A DNA stretch of 64,000 bases from Myrica gale (Eukaryota; Streptophyta; Magnoliopsida; Fagales; Myricaceae): the NCBI GenBank assembly GCA_963930655.1, contig OZ005603.1, positions 20,173,001 through 20,237,000 on the forward strand. The letters run 5' to 3'. Each line of letters opens with the position of its first letter. Position 1 is the stretch's first letter. The notes below the pieces were generated by a model. The model saw only the letters and a list, made by a program, of their open reading frames with translations. It made no database searches and was not told where the DNA came from. Made by a program: the position numbers and the translations under genes. Below are positions 24,001 through 30,135 of the stretch, one piece after another.

Positions 24001-25070
24001 CATGTGCGAAATACACAACCCTCCTCACTACCACCTCCAACGTCAGACCCCACAATGGAACCTCTCAAAAACAACTCCCTCATCACTCTATTTAAAGCTT
24101 CCATAACAATTACAAACAAAGCGGTGAAATAGGATCACCTTGGCGCAACTCACGAGAGCCACCAAAGCCTCAGGGGAACTATTCACAATCACCAAAAACT
24201 TAACTGTTGAAATGCAAAAAATCAATCCACCTACATCATTTTTCACTGAACCCACACCTCCTTAAAAGGTACAACAACAAAATTCCAGTTTACTCGATCA
24301 TATACATTATGGATATCCAACTTGCATAACATACCCAACTCATTCAACCTCATGTTATTGCTATTTAAAATGTCGTTACGTTACCTTGATTCTTTACTCT
24401 TTTGCACCAATATGTTCTGCCTCCCTTTTACTTGAGCACCAGGAATTAACCTAAAGCGTAATCCTAACAGTATCAGATAACAAAGAAGACAACATACCAA
24501 CGATAATTACAAAAGCACTAAGAGTTGAGACCCATTAGAAGATCATCACCGGCAGCGGTAATATAACTAATTCAAGACACTACTCATAATATTTTTGCCC
24601 TCTTTTCTACAAGTAAAAAAATATCCGTTTTCAAGGAACTGCATTTGATCATCCCAAAAGAATAGAATAGCTGCCCATGAGGTATCATTGCATGTCAAAA
24701 AAATATTTGGATATTTTAATCAGAAATGATGCCCAAGCAATGTGGATATCAGCGAAATTAGTTGCCAAGGTGTCCTGAACACACAAGAGACCCGAAATTG
24801 AATACCTACTTCAGGTACTAAGAACTTTATGGGAGATAAGAGTGTTACTTTCCCTTGTGTAGCACAGACTCTAAGATCAGCAATTACAACCAATCTACAA
24901 TGGTTTGGCACATAGCAAACAAAAACCATGAACCATTAAACCTGTTAGGACCAGGAATCAGATGTAAGTATGCAATCTCGTTGCAGGATACATTCAATGC
25001 TTTGCTGCGAATTGTTGAGTTTTGACAATTTCTCAGCCAAAATCTGTCCATCAAACTCTCCGTTGCTCAT
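3009..25070 (-). CDS. CID-domain (RPRD/CREPT-like, ENTH/VHS family) protein, six exons, 3' end missing
   Basis: Predicted nuclear protein that binds the phosphorylated C-terminal domain of RNA polymerase II and acts in transcription or 3'-end processing, by analogy with yeast Rtt103 and animal RPRD1. Six exons (24992-25070, 20187-20434, 12240-12395, 11950-12106, 3136-3275, 3009-3044) join without a frame break to about 272 residues. Residues 1 to about 135 form the CID: a start close to [15 protein letters not shown], then the family hallmarks [16 protein letters not shown] and [11 protein letters not shown]. Residues about 160-272 give a Leu/Gln/Glu-rich coiled coil (CREPT type) with [12 protein letters not shown]. 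The layout matches, from memory, the Arabidopsis ENTH/VHS proteins At5g10060 and At5g65180, which continue beyond this point; no stop codon or final exon was recognised in 1-3008. The gene spans over 22 kb because three introns carry transposons. Exon boundaries were read by eye; family assignment is strong. Confidence 0.88.
3136..3275 (-). CDS. CID gene coding exon 5 (coiled coil)
   Basis: 140 bases; two bases complete the Gly codon opened in exon 4, then 46 codons containing [16 protein letters not shown] and [12 protein letters not shown], a heptad-like Leu/Gln pattern. Acceptor CAG before 3275, donor GTGTGG after 3136 (non-canonical beyond the GT). Confidence 0.84.
3276..4436. other. Intron 4, 3' part: no gene seen
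   Basis: AT-rich intronic sequence of the minus-strand CID gene between exon 5 and the LINE insertion. Contains a short TG/CA alternating stretch near 4015-4050. I see no coding or RNA-gene signal. Confidence 0.4.
4437..4452. repeat. LINE target-site duplication, left copy
   Basis: Sequence catctagtcaactgtt, identical to 6829-6844 at the other end of the LINE. The last bases merge with the poly-T, so the true length is 14-16 bp. Confidence 0.9.
4453..6828 (-). mobile_element. 5'-truncated L1-type LINE in intron 4
   Basis: Non-LTR retrotransposon remnant, sense with the host gene. In minus-strand order: RT palm start with [19 protein letters not shown] (about 6765-6820), [13 protein letters not shown] and YDHVNWCFL (6226-6621), the catalytic motif FADDTLIL (about 6055-6080), the thumb with GLPLGAR (about 5850), then the C-terminal zinc-finger/connection region (4580-5612) with [18 protein letters not shown] and WRERNDRCF. 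The element begins inside the RT and so lacks ORF1, the endonuclease and the start of RT. It ends at a poly-A (poly-T at 4450-4456 on the plus strand). Frame changes near 6620, 6200, 5750 and 4930 show that it is dead. Flanked by a 16-bp direct repeat. Confidence 0.93.
6829..6844. repeat. LINE target-site duplication, right copy
   Basis: Sequence catctagtcaactgtt, same as 4437-4452. Marks the 5' truncation point of the LINE. Confidence 0.9.
6845..9960. other. Intron 4, middle part: no gene recognised
   Basis: About 3.1 kb without a supported gene. Short open frames at 7252-7467 and 7781-7990 have no recognisable motif and sit in a composition like the surrounding intron. The stretch 7780-8100 is more GC-rich than its flanks and could be an unrecognised transposon fragment. 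I assign nothing. Confidence 0.35.
9965..10337 (+). mobile_element. LINE 3'-end fragment
   Basis: C-terminal end of LINE ORF2 on the plus strand, opposite to the first LINE. It reads [20 protein letters not shown], then [18 protein letters not shown], closely matching the LINE at 4580-4939. After a stop it has a 3' UTR ending in cttacttataaaaaaaac, the same tail (allowing for strand) as the first LINE, so both belong to one family. The 5' edge near 9965 is judged from the ARSLW similarity and is approximate; no target duplication was found. Confidence 0.85.
10338..11949. other. Intron 4, 5' part: no gene recognised
   Basis: AT-rich intron. The block 10850-10930 is locally GC-rich (runs such as ctccgggcccctgtccccctgg) and may be a transposon scrap. 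No coding exon, RNA gene or terminal repeat could be supported. Confidence 0.35.
11950..12106 (-). CDS. CID gene coding exon 4 (coiled-coil start)
   Basis: 157 bases starting [11 protein letters not shown], matching the conserved start of the C-terminal helical region in plant CID proteins, and ending in phase 1 before a GTAAGG donor. The intron to exon 3 is only 133 bases, whereas the next intron is 8.7 kb and carries LINEs. Confidence 0.87.
12240..12395 (-). CDS. CID gene coding exon 3 (end of CID and linker)
   Basis: 156 bases, exactly 52 codons, phase 0 at both ends. Begins [20 protein letters not shown], the last CID helix, then a Ser/Lys-rich linker with a basic KIVKRD stretch. Acceptor CAG before 12395, donor GTAAGC after 12240. 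Separated from exon 2 by a 7.8-kb intron that contains the Ty3 element. Confidence 0.88.
12396..13138. other. Intron 2, 3' part: nothing recognised
   Basis: AT-rich intronic sequence between exon 3 and the Ty3 insertion. No coding signal found. Confidence 0.4.
13144..13610 (+). repeat. 5' LTR of the intron-2 Ty3 element
   Basis: 467 bp, starts tgttacaaggctgg and ends catttgttaca, preceded by the target duplication gatcc (13139-13143). Matches the LTR at 18039-18505 with about nine substitutions, mostly transitions, clustered at 13250-13440. Confidence 0.97.
13614..13625 (+). other. Primer binding site (initiator tRNA-Met)
   Basis: tggtatcagagg lies three bases after the 5' LTR. It is complementary to the 3' end of initiator tRNA-Met, the usual primer of plant Ty3 and Ty1 elements. 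Confidence 0.92.
13640..14569 (+). pseudogene. Ty3 gag, ended early in the zinc knuckle
   Basis: The capsid/nucleocapsid polyprotein begins at the ATG at 13640, inside a longer open frame that starts in the LTR. An N-terminal Gln/Glu coiled coil ([12 protein letters not shown]) is followed by the retrotransposon gag domain ([51 protein letters not shown]). The zinc knuckle starts [13 protein letters not shown] but is cut by TAG at 14567-14569 where the third Cys is expected. The downstream frame resumes one base out of register, so a single-base indel explains the stop. Confidence 0.93.
14570..17531 (+). pseudogene. Ty3 pol (protease, RT, RNase H, integrase), several stops
   Basis: Protease active site [10 protein letters not shown] near 14780-14810. 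RT has [11 protein letters not shown] (about 15600), a TGA at 15663-15665 where Arg is usual, then [20 protein letters not shown] and the catalytic FFDDILVYS (about 15789-15815). RNase H reads [18 protein letters not shown] (about 16220), then [10 protein letters not shown]. Integrase has an HHCC finger (about 16800-16930, ending CRICQQNK), then core residues in MDFIDGLP (about 17015), SDRDPVF (about 17190) and [10 protein letters not shown] (about 17275). Two adjacent stops at 17223-17228 and TAG at 17529-17531 interrupt it. Several stops fit C-to-T or G-to-A changes of Arg, Trp and Gln codons, the pattern left by decay of methylated cytosine. Confidence 0.93.
17532..18027 (+). pseudogene. 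Ty3 integrase C-terminus and chromodomain
   Basis: End of integrase with LSPRFYGSF and AYRLDLP (from 17668), preceded by a one-base frame change between 17590 and 17665. The chromodomain follows: [23 protein letters not shown], then ATWERLQRL (about 17874-17990). In chromoviruses this module directs integration toward chromatin marks. The stop at 18025-18027 directly precedes the polypurine tract. Confidence 0.92.
18026..18037 (+). other. Polypurine tract
   Basis: aagggaggggca immediately before the 3' LTR at 18039; primes plus-strand DNA synthesis in LTR elements. Confidence 0.88.
18039..18505 (+). repeat. 3' LTR of the intron-2 Ty3 element
   Basis: 467 bp, same length as the 5' copy, ending catttgttaca and followed by the target duplication gatcc at 18506-18510. 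Confidence 0.97.
18511..20186. other. Intron 2, 5' part: nothing recognised
   Basis: AT-rich intron between the Ty3 element and exon 2. The GC-richer patch 18960-19070 has no identifiable content. A Glu/Lys-rich open frame at 19803-19985 is short and unsupported. Confidence 0.35.
20187..20434 (-). CDS. CID gene coding exon 2 (core of the CID)
   Basis: 248 bases between a CAG acceptor (20437-20435) and a perfect GTAAGT donor (20186-20181). Encodes the helical core of the CID, including [25 protein letters not shown] and FVNEFW. These are the most conserved residues of plant CID proteins and include the CTD-contact helix. Ends in phase 0. Confidence 0.9.
20524..20550. repeat. GA microsatellite
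   Basis: Simple agag repeat with a short gacagagac extension inside intron 1. Confidence 0.8.
20551..21099. other. Intron 1, 3' part: nothing recognised
   Basis: About 550 bases of AT-rich intron between the GA microsatellite and the LINE. No gene or repeat boundary supported. Confidence 0.4.
22638..23654 (+). CDS. LINE ORF1-like frame, 338 codons, in the inverted half
   Basis: An uninterrupted frame, probably the LINE RNA-binding ORF1-type protein, not a host gene. The segment [20 protein letters not shown], then [10 protein letters not shown], resembles the domain near the N-terminus of many plant LINE ORFs. The middle has a Cys-containing segment (VCFSCNSL), and residues about 215-270 are Gly-rich tandem repeats ([17 protein letters not shown]). 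GC content is much higher than in the flanking intron. The start codon lies very close to the inversion junction, so the true start may have been lost. Not expected to be expressed from the antisense position in intron 1. Confidence 0.6.
   Translation: MVFPVKFTETSRAFHAQKCSKEHGRFVVLMELGDSRRRGAVRIPEGRFGVGWQAFAQSCEELIPVFGEMRRSSVGHAVPVVRKGVSFAQLVRGGLPEMKEEGGKFREANVCNGNLTKPVHYIRNLGVGESAESAETDGKLWAHLMRMRDELESLISLVEKQRNSSVCFSCNSLKVGRGAGLCAPGPSNTLALENEPFAGVERERAMGGLDGVNELGSLALGRGSGCFELGRGMGGEKALGSLALGHGSGCSELGRGLGGSGCCESDPSPKLGVGNPSTKQAEVAVRLSDADRTSTTVAALPPATLSVVTGLGSGEPPAPEQSLAVGAELTRSSLGWRT
23277..23430 (+). repeat. Two-copy minisatellite in the ORF1-like frame, about 72-bp unit
   Basis: gctgggttctctagcattgg and gctgggttctctggcattgg begin two copies at about 23279 and 23350, each followed by gtctgggtgct and gagttgggccgtggg; a third partial copy follows. 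The unit length keeps the frame, giving repeated GSLALGxGSGCxELGRG. Confidence 0.85.
24351..24991. other. Intron 1, 5' part: nothing recognised
   Basis: Intronic sequence between the LINE and exon 1 with no coding or repeat signal that I can support. Confidence 0.4.
24992..25070 (-). CDS. CID gene coding exon 1
   Basis: Holds the start codon at 25070-25068 and 26 codons plus one base. The donor GT is at 24991-24990. The single leftover base T joins CT of exon 2 to complete a Ser codon, giving the run SIESLSHWC expected at this place in the CID. A possible 5' UTR splice acceptor (CAG) lies just before the ATG. Confidence 0.85.
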
Positions 25071-25941
25071 GCTGGTGTTAACAAGTTTTTACATACTGAG
25101 AAAATTCCTACATTTTACAACAAAAACAAAAGTATTAATGTACAGAAGGATAACCCTGGCCTTCAAAGAAAAATAAAGAAAAACAAAAACAATATACAAG
25201 TCTATTTCCTGTATATGCAAGTATGTGTATAAACGTCAGTTAACTTTCAGTTGCACAGTTAGGTAATTAGCTGTAAATCGCCTCAAACTCCAAGATGTTC
25301 AACAAATAAATCAAACGAAAAGAAGAAAAAGTCAGACAGCAACAGGTTTTCAAAATGCTGCAGATCAAAAAAAAAAGTAGGCAATGAAATGGAGAAATAA
25401 TTACCTTCAGGAGTAACAACATCGCAAAATAAAAAAAATAAGAAGCCAGAATGTACAACAACTCATGGACAAAACACTCAACTTTTGCATTGAGAAAGGA
25501 CTGCCAGGCACCTTTATTTAACTCAGAAAACAACATGCTGCCGCAATTATACTCGAAAACAGTTGTTGAAGTTTTAAATATAACAACATACGAAACCCTT
25601 TGTAGCCCTAACTTTACAAACGACTAATACATACCACATATGGTTATTATGCTTTTCAAGAGCATCAAAGCATGAGCGGATTTCCCATGTATTGCCACAA
25701 AAAGGACAGAGCAAATTCAAATCTACGAATTCTTTTTGTTTAATTTTCTCACGAGGCTTTTATTGCCCAAAACACAAAAAGAACCTTAGGGTTTAGTCGC
25801 ATATATGCCACTAAGAGAAAGGAAAACGCATGCAACAACTTCAACGATTAAGCAAATTAATAACTCAGAGTCGGATTATAATTAAGAAATAAAAATTATC
25901 GACGTCAAAAGAAAACTAAAGACTACAGAGTTTAGCATTAC
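25071..25941 (-). other. Putative 5' UTR intron of the CID gene
   Basis: A CAG acceptor sits directly before the start codon and a GTAATG donor lies at 25941-25936, bounding an AT-rich interval with no ATG-initiated coding exon. It contains a short open segment at about 25636-25755 (separate entry). Inferred from splice consensus only. Confidence 0.45.
25636..25755 (-). other. Unassigned open segment with a CPFC motif
   Basis: Minus-strand reading gives a 38-codon open stretch containing VDLNLLCPFCGNTWEI, then CFDALEKHNNHMW, so Cys-x2-Cys followed by His-x2-His as in a small zinc finger. It ends just before a GTATGT donor, and TAA closes the frame upstream without an ATG. It could be an alternative or untranslated exon of the CID gene, an exon of an unseen gene, or chance. 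I do not recognise a family. Confidence 0.3.
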
Positions 25942-26110
25942 CACTAAAAAAGCGAGAGGTGAAGAAAGTTCCCCCTCAATTACAGAAGTGAAGAGTGGCT
26001 CTGGGATTGAAAACGCAAAATTTGGTCGATACAAAAACCCTAAAATTGAGGCAACCGGCTGTTCTTGCGAAGCGAGGGAGAAAGAGACTGATGTGGAAAC
26101 CTGTCGCGGA
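25942..26110 (-). promoter_or_regulatory. Putative 5' UTR exon and transcription start region
   Basis: Minus-strand sequence here is pyrimidine-rich (CTTTCTCCCTCGCTTCGC, ATTTTAGGGTTTTTG) like many plant 5' leaders, and ends at a GTAATG donor. The start site is not visible; the right edge is a guess. Confidence 0.4.
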
Positions 26111-26135
26111 CAGAAACCCAATGACCGGTTTCTTT

Positions 26136-26154
26136 CCCCCCCCCCCCCCCCCCC
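26136..26154. repeat. Poly-C run of 19 bases
   Basis: Uninterrupted C on the plus strand (G on the transcribed strand's partner), immediately upstream of the putative leader. Such a tract is prone to length variation and sequencing error and could form a G-quadruplex on the opposite strand. Confidence 0.9.
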
Positions 26155-26219
26155 TTTTTCGATTTTTGGGAAACGGAGAAAGGCAAGATCGAATCGATAA
26201 ATGAGAGTGACACAGGTAG

Positions 26220-26225
26220 CACGTG
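26220..26225. promoter_or_regulatory. G-box (cacgtg)
   Basis: Palindromic cacgtg in the context tagcacgtgcgg about 110-150 bases upstream of the putative CID leader. bHLH and bZIP factors bind this element in plants. Position is suggestive; function is inferred. Confidence 0.35.
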
Positions 26226-26308
26226 CGGTACAGATGGTCTGGCCGTGGGGGGAGCTAGCGCAATGCTTGTCGTCGCCCGCATTGCCACGGTGCCACCTCT
26301 TGTAATGA

Positions 26309-27520
26309 TTTTTTTTTCCAAGTAAACAACTTTATTAATCATCTGAGCCTCAAGGAGGGATCCTTGGGTTATCACTGGAGAGAATGGTTACAGGAATAAG
26401 AGCAGATGGGATGTTCACAAAAAGGTTTTCAGACAATGCCCATCTAGCAAGATGTGTGCAAAGGAGTTAGCGTTACGTTCTACATGACAAAAGGACCAAT
26501 ATGCATGGCCAGAGCTTAAAGCCAAAATATCAACAACAAGAGTGTGAATCTGCCAGTCCATAAAAACCCTCCGATCAGACAGAGCATCTATGACTAACTT
26601 TGAGTCCCCTTCAAATATGATATTGTCCTGACGAAGAAATGAGACCTTTTGAACGGCTAACAGTGTCGCTCTAGCCTCGCCCACAAGAGGGCTGCTGGGA
26701 GGGAAGCTCTTTGTCCAAGCAAAGAGCAAATTACCTTTTGAATTTCGGCAAACCGCTGCCACAACTGAACCTAAATTTCTCAGGGCCACATCGAAATTGA
26801 TTTTCCAGCTATCTTCAGGAGGACACTTCCAAATTGTAGGGGGATAGGGCTAAGTAACTTTTTCCAAGCCATAGAGTGCTCATTGTAAAGGGACCGAATT
26901 TTGCTAATAACCACCTGAGGATCAATCTGAATTCCATGATGAACAAACTGGTTCCGCGCAAACCAAAGAGCATCCATTAGGATAGCAGAAAAGAGAAAGA
27001 AAATCTGCAAATCAGCAACATGAAGATGCAAACTTATATCAGCATGGATAATTAGCTGAATCCACTCCCCTATGTTGCGAGGTGTCAACCCACTTAAATT
27101 AAGAGCCCGAGGAGATTCTAACCATGCCATGGCTGCTAGTGAACATCCAAAGAAAATGTGCTCCAGAGATTCGGGCACTAGGTTGCAGAATGGACAAAAT
27201 ACTTCTTCTCTAGTAAATTCAGCCCAAGGGATATTGGTTTTACAAGGCAATGCATTCCACGCAATTTTCCAAACAAGCAGCTTGAGCCGATCCTGCAACG
27301 GGATTGACCACAGCTTCTTCCAGTCTGCAGTAGTCAAGAGACTAGTTGAAGCTCGGCCTGATGAGGGCAGCAGATTATAAGTGGACTTAATTGAGAATAC
27401 TCATTTAGCATTGGGAGTCCAGATCAGCTGATCCTTTGCATTATTAGAGGGAGTACTCCAGTTGAGAATCCAATTGGCATCATCCTCTGAAAAGAGGTCT
27501 CGAACAAGAACAGAATTCCA
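26309..27520 (-). mobile_element. LINE ORF2 3' portion with RNase H, upstream of the CID gene
   Basis: Minus-strand non-LTR element of a family different from the first LINE. The upstream part (26780-27480) has LLVWKIAWNALPCKTNI and the zinc finger CPFCNLVPESLEHIFFGC. The final frame (26415-26789) is an RNase H-like domain: AAVCRNSKGNLLFAW, EARATLLAVQKV, IFEGDSKLVIDAL, WSFCHVERNANSFAH. The 3' end is a poly-A (poly-T at 26309-26317). RT is missing, so it is 5'-truncated; the right edge merges into a degraded LTR near 27520. The insertion sits within about 100 bases of the G-box. Confidence 0.9.
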
Positions 27521-28283
27521 ATAGCATGTAGAGGGAATGACAGCCGCGAGCATTCCCGACAAGGAACGCTCAGCGTACTTACTACAATTCTTGCAGCAGA
27601 ATATATACCTCATCCAGAGGATTCTTGTAGCGGAAATAACATAATGCCTCAATATTTAAAAGAAGTCTTATATCGCTAGCGTTAAACGCACATAAGAACA
27701 TTAGAACATGCTTCCCATCGATAACTCAAAGTAGTTATAACATGGTATAAAAATCTCAATCGTTTAAAATCCTTAACTTACTAAGCCGAATAACCCATGA
27801 CCACCACACCACGGAGGCTCATGCCGGCTCTTACAAAAATTATCTAAACCTTTACTAAAGTAAGCAAAAAGGAAAGGATGTTCTCGCCAACCCTTCTCCT
27901 AGGGTTCATGGTCCTGTTCTTAAGTTTCCTCCCCTGAAACATTATCTGGAATGATACAATTTAAAACTGTGAGTTGAAAGACTCAGTAAAGAGTTATAGC
28001 TAAAACATGGATTTGAAATCATGGGTTGGAAAACATGAATTTGTACTTAAACTCATGATTAGAAACTTATAATCGTAAGCATGCACTTGAACTTGAAGTC
28101 GTAAACATGTAAACATAATGTAATTCATGCATGATCATGAATTTTGATGCACGTGAATGCCTCATGATTGCATATGCACATGCACTTGCTCTTGAAAACA
28201 AAACTTGTACTTGTAAAACTCTTGCTTTTGGAACATCATTCCAATTCTTATCTGATAGGCTACTTGCCCTCTATTTACCCATT

Positions 28284-28568
28284 ACATCAGGGTTGTGCGT
28301 TCCCATTGGAACTGTCCCCTATTTCCCTTGGGGACCTTACATATGATCGAGCTAGCACACCTTCTCGCATTCGTCCTTCAGTGGCTAGACACGATCCTTA
28401 GAGGCTCACACCTTCTTGCAAGCATCCTTCAGTGTGATCGCACATACCTCATGGACTACCCATCCTTCTTGCAAGCATCCTTCGGTATGGGTGCCCTAGG
28501 TGACATCCATCCTTCACGTAAACATCCTTCGGTATGGATGCACCTTCTTGACTTGGTACGGTACCGAC
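28284..28568 (-). repeat. Conserved LTR module, copy in LTR a
   Basis: Runs from tcagggttgtgcgttccc through four degenerate units of about 50 bp built on ccttc(t)cg..cgtccttc(a/g)gt to the near-palindrome ggtacggtaccgacc. The same block is seen at 33674-33960, 41541-41775, 47754-47986, 52622-52856 and 59486-59776. Confidence 0.85.
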
Positions 28569-29087
28569 CGACTTGGGTTCATTAACTAACTTGTCATAAA
28601 GTAGAATAAAAATGGTACTTTCATTTGCATAAAATTTCTCCTTCTTTCTCATGAGAAAAATGAATGCAAATGATCATGATGTATTCATGTCGTGCTTGAT
28701 AATGTCATGTTTGATATATCATGCTTGATATGCTCATTCATAAACAGTTTTCATGCTGTGTATCATTCCAGTTTTTGAAAAGCGTAAGTTTCTACTTACT
28801 ATTTTCACTTACAAACGTAAGCTCCTCTTACCTTTGTTCCCTTGAGCGCCTGAATTGTACTTGCCTACAATTGGGTCATACTAGTGTTATGCAAAGGTTC
28901 ACTAGGCGTATAAAGTAGTCATTCAATAACTCATACTTCGTCATACAAAAACATCCATATTCTTGACCTCTAGTTGGTCATCTTGCAACACAAGATATTT
29001 TCTTAAGTGAAAAACCTAGTAGGGTTTCCTAATAGTTAAAAAGGAAACTACAATTTCCAGGGAAATTTCGTGAAATTTCAAAGGAAG

Positions 29088-29348
29088 CCGCTCGAGTGCT
29101 CGTCGAGTGTTATGCCTCTGTATAAAACGTTAAGGGACGCTCGAGCGCCCTGTCGAGCGTCAGTCGGGCGTAACTCTCTGTTAAACTATTGAGTGACGCT
29201 CGAGCGCTGGTCGAGCGTCGGTCGAACGTGAAGTTTCTGCATGAATAATTGTTCGAAGGACGCTCGAGCGCACTGTCGAGCGTCGGTCGAGCGTGAACTT
29301 ACTGCACAAAAATTCTTGAAGGACGCTCGAGCGCCTGTCGAGCGTCAG
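29088..29348. repeat. CGCTCGAGCG minisatellite, five units, LTR a
   Basis: Unit starts at about 29088, 29138, 29197, 29261 and 29324. Each has cgctcgagcg followed by gtcgagcgt(c/g) and an AT-rich spacer, 50-64 bp per unit. CTCGAG is a palindrome and CpG density is far above the local background. Confidence 0.9.
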
Positions 29349-29550
29349 TCCATATTTCAGACACAAAACACACATTATACATCCAACACACACGAAATTT
29401 GTCTTAACATGCTTTCCTCTTATAACCTCATATTCCAGACTTCTATTTTACACCTACAAATCAAGACTTCCAACAATACCATGATTCCAACCCTTCAAAC
29501 AAATGCTATTGCATCTATTCCACTTCCTTTGGTCTTTTATCAAACACCTA

Positions 29551-30076
29551 GTACCGAGGTATGATTGAATCCTTACTCTATCTCACTGCTAGTAGGCCAG
29601 ATATAATGTTTAGTGTTTGTATGTGTGCTAGATATCAATCATGTCCTAAGGAATCTCATCTTACTTCAGTTAAACGGATTTTTAGATATCTTGTTGGAAC
29701 TCAAAATCTAGGATTGTTTCATCCTAAGAGTGTTGAATTTAATTTACTAGGATACTCGGATGCAGACTACGCTGGTTGCAAAATTGATAGAAAGAGTACT
29801 AGTGGTGCTTGACAATTTTTTGGCCCCTCACTAGTCTCTTGGTGTTGAAAGAAACAAAACTCCGTAGCTTTATCAACTACGAAAGCCGAGTATATTGCTG
29901 TGAGCAATTGTTGTGCACAATTTTTATGGATGAAACAACAACTAGAAGATTTTAATCTTTATTACACTCCCATCCCAATAAAATGTGACAACACTAGTGC
30001 TATAAATCTTACAAAAAAATCCAATTCAGCACTCTAGGACAAAACACATTGAGATAAAGCATCACTTTATTCGTGA
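29551..30076 (+). pseudogene. Ty1/copia RNase H fragment captured in LTR a
   Basis: Plus-strand reading GMIESLLYLTASRPDIMF, then HLTSVKRIFRYLVGT, LLGYSDADYAGC, ALSTTKAEYIAVSNCC and CDNTSAINL is the RT connection and RNase H of a copia element, including the catalytic Asp in YSDAD and the Glu in TKAEY. Stops at 29810 and about 29846 and a frame change near 30035 kill it. No copia LTR flanks it, and the LTR a sequence stops at caaacacctag and resumes at about 30077, so this is a bare internal fragment. Confidence 0.88.
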
Positions 30077-30084
30077 TCTTTCTT

Positions 30085-30135
30085 CTTCTTTCGCCTTCTT
30101 CTTCTTCTTCTTCTTCTTCTTCCTCTCCTTCTTCT
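30085..30135. repeat. TTC/CTT simple repeat in LTR a
   Basis: cttcttcttc run corresponding to the CT-rich stretch at 35370-35465 in LTR b. Confidence 0.85.

Larger units (their letters stand above)
21100..24350 (-). mobile_element. Degenerate LINE in intron 1, split by a second insertion
   Basis: L1-type ORF2 remnant in the same orientation as the host gene. The right part (23665-24350) holds [14 protein letters not shown] residues near 24330, the catalytic FADDTLIL (about 23970-23995), then [17 protein letters not shown] and the thumb. The left part (21100-22165) continues with [11 protein letters not shown] near 22110, an [14 protein letters not shown] segment, then [12 protein letters not shown] and [13 protein letters not shown], colinear with the LINE at 4453-6828. 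Many stops and frame changes. The two parts are separated by 22171-23660, which belongs to a later insertion. No poly-A or target duplication was found at the left end, so the edges are approximate. Confidence 0.85.

Noticed and set aside
28295..28585. Plus-strand frames of 80-125 codons in the LTRs (also at 33685, 47593, 52541 and 59495) with similar protein sequence
   Set aside because: They lie on the strand opposite to the element, in the repeat-bearing module. Their similarity follows from the DNA repeat, and frames shift between copies. Not host genes.
29088..29348. CRISPR-like array of regular repeats and spacers
   Set aside because: Only three to five units, spacers are themselves related, the repeat lies within an LTR, and this is a plant nuclear genome.
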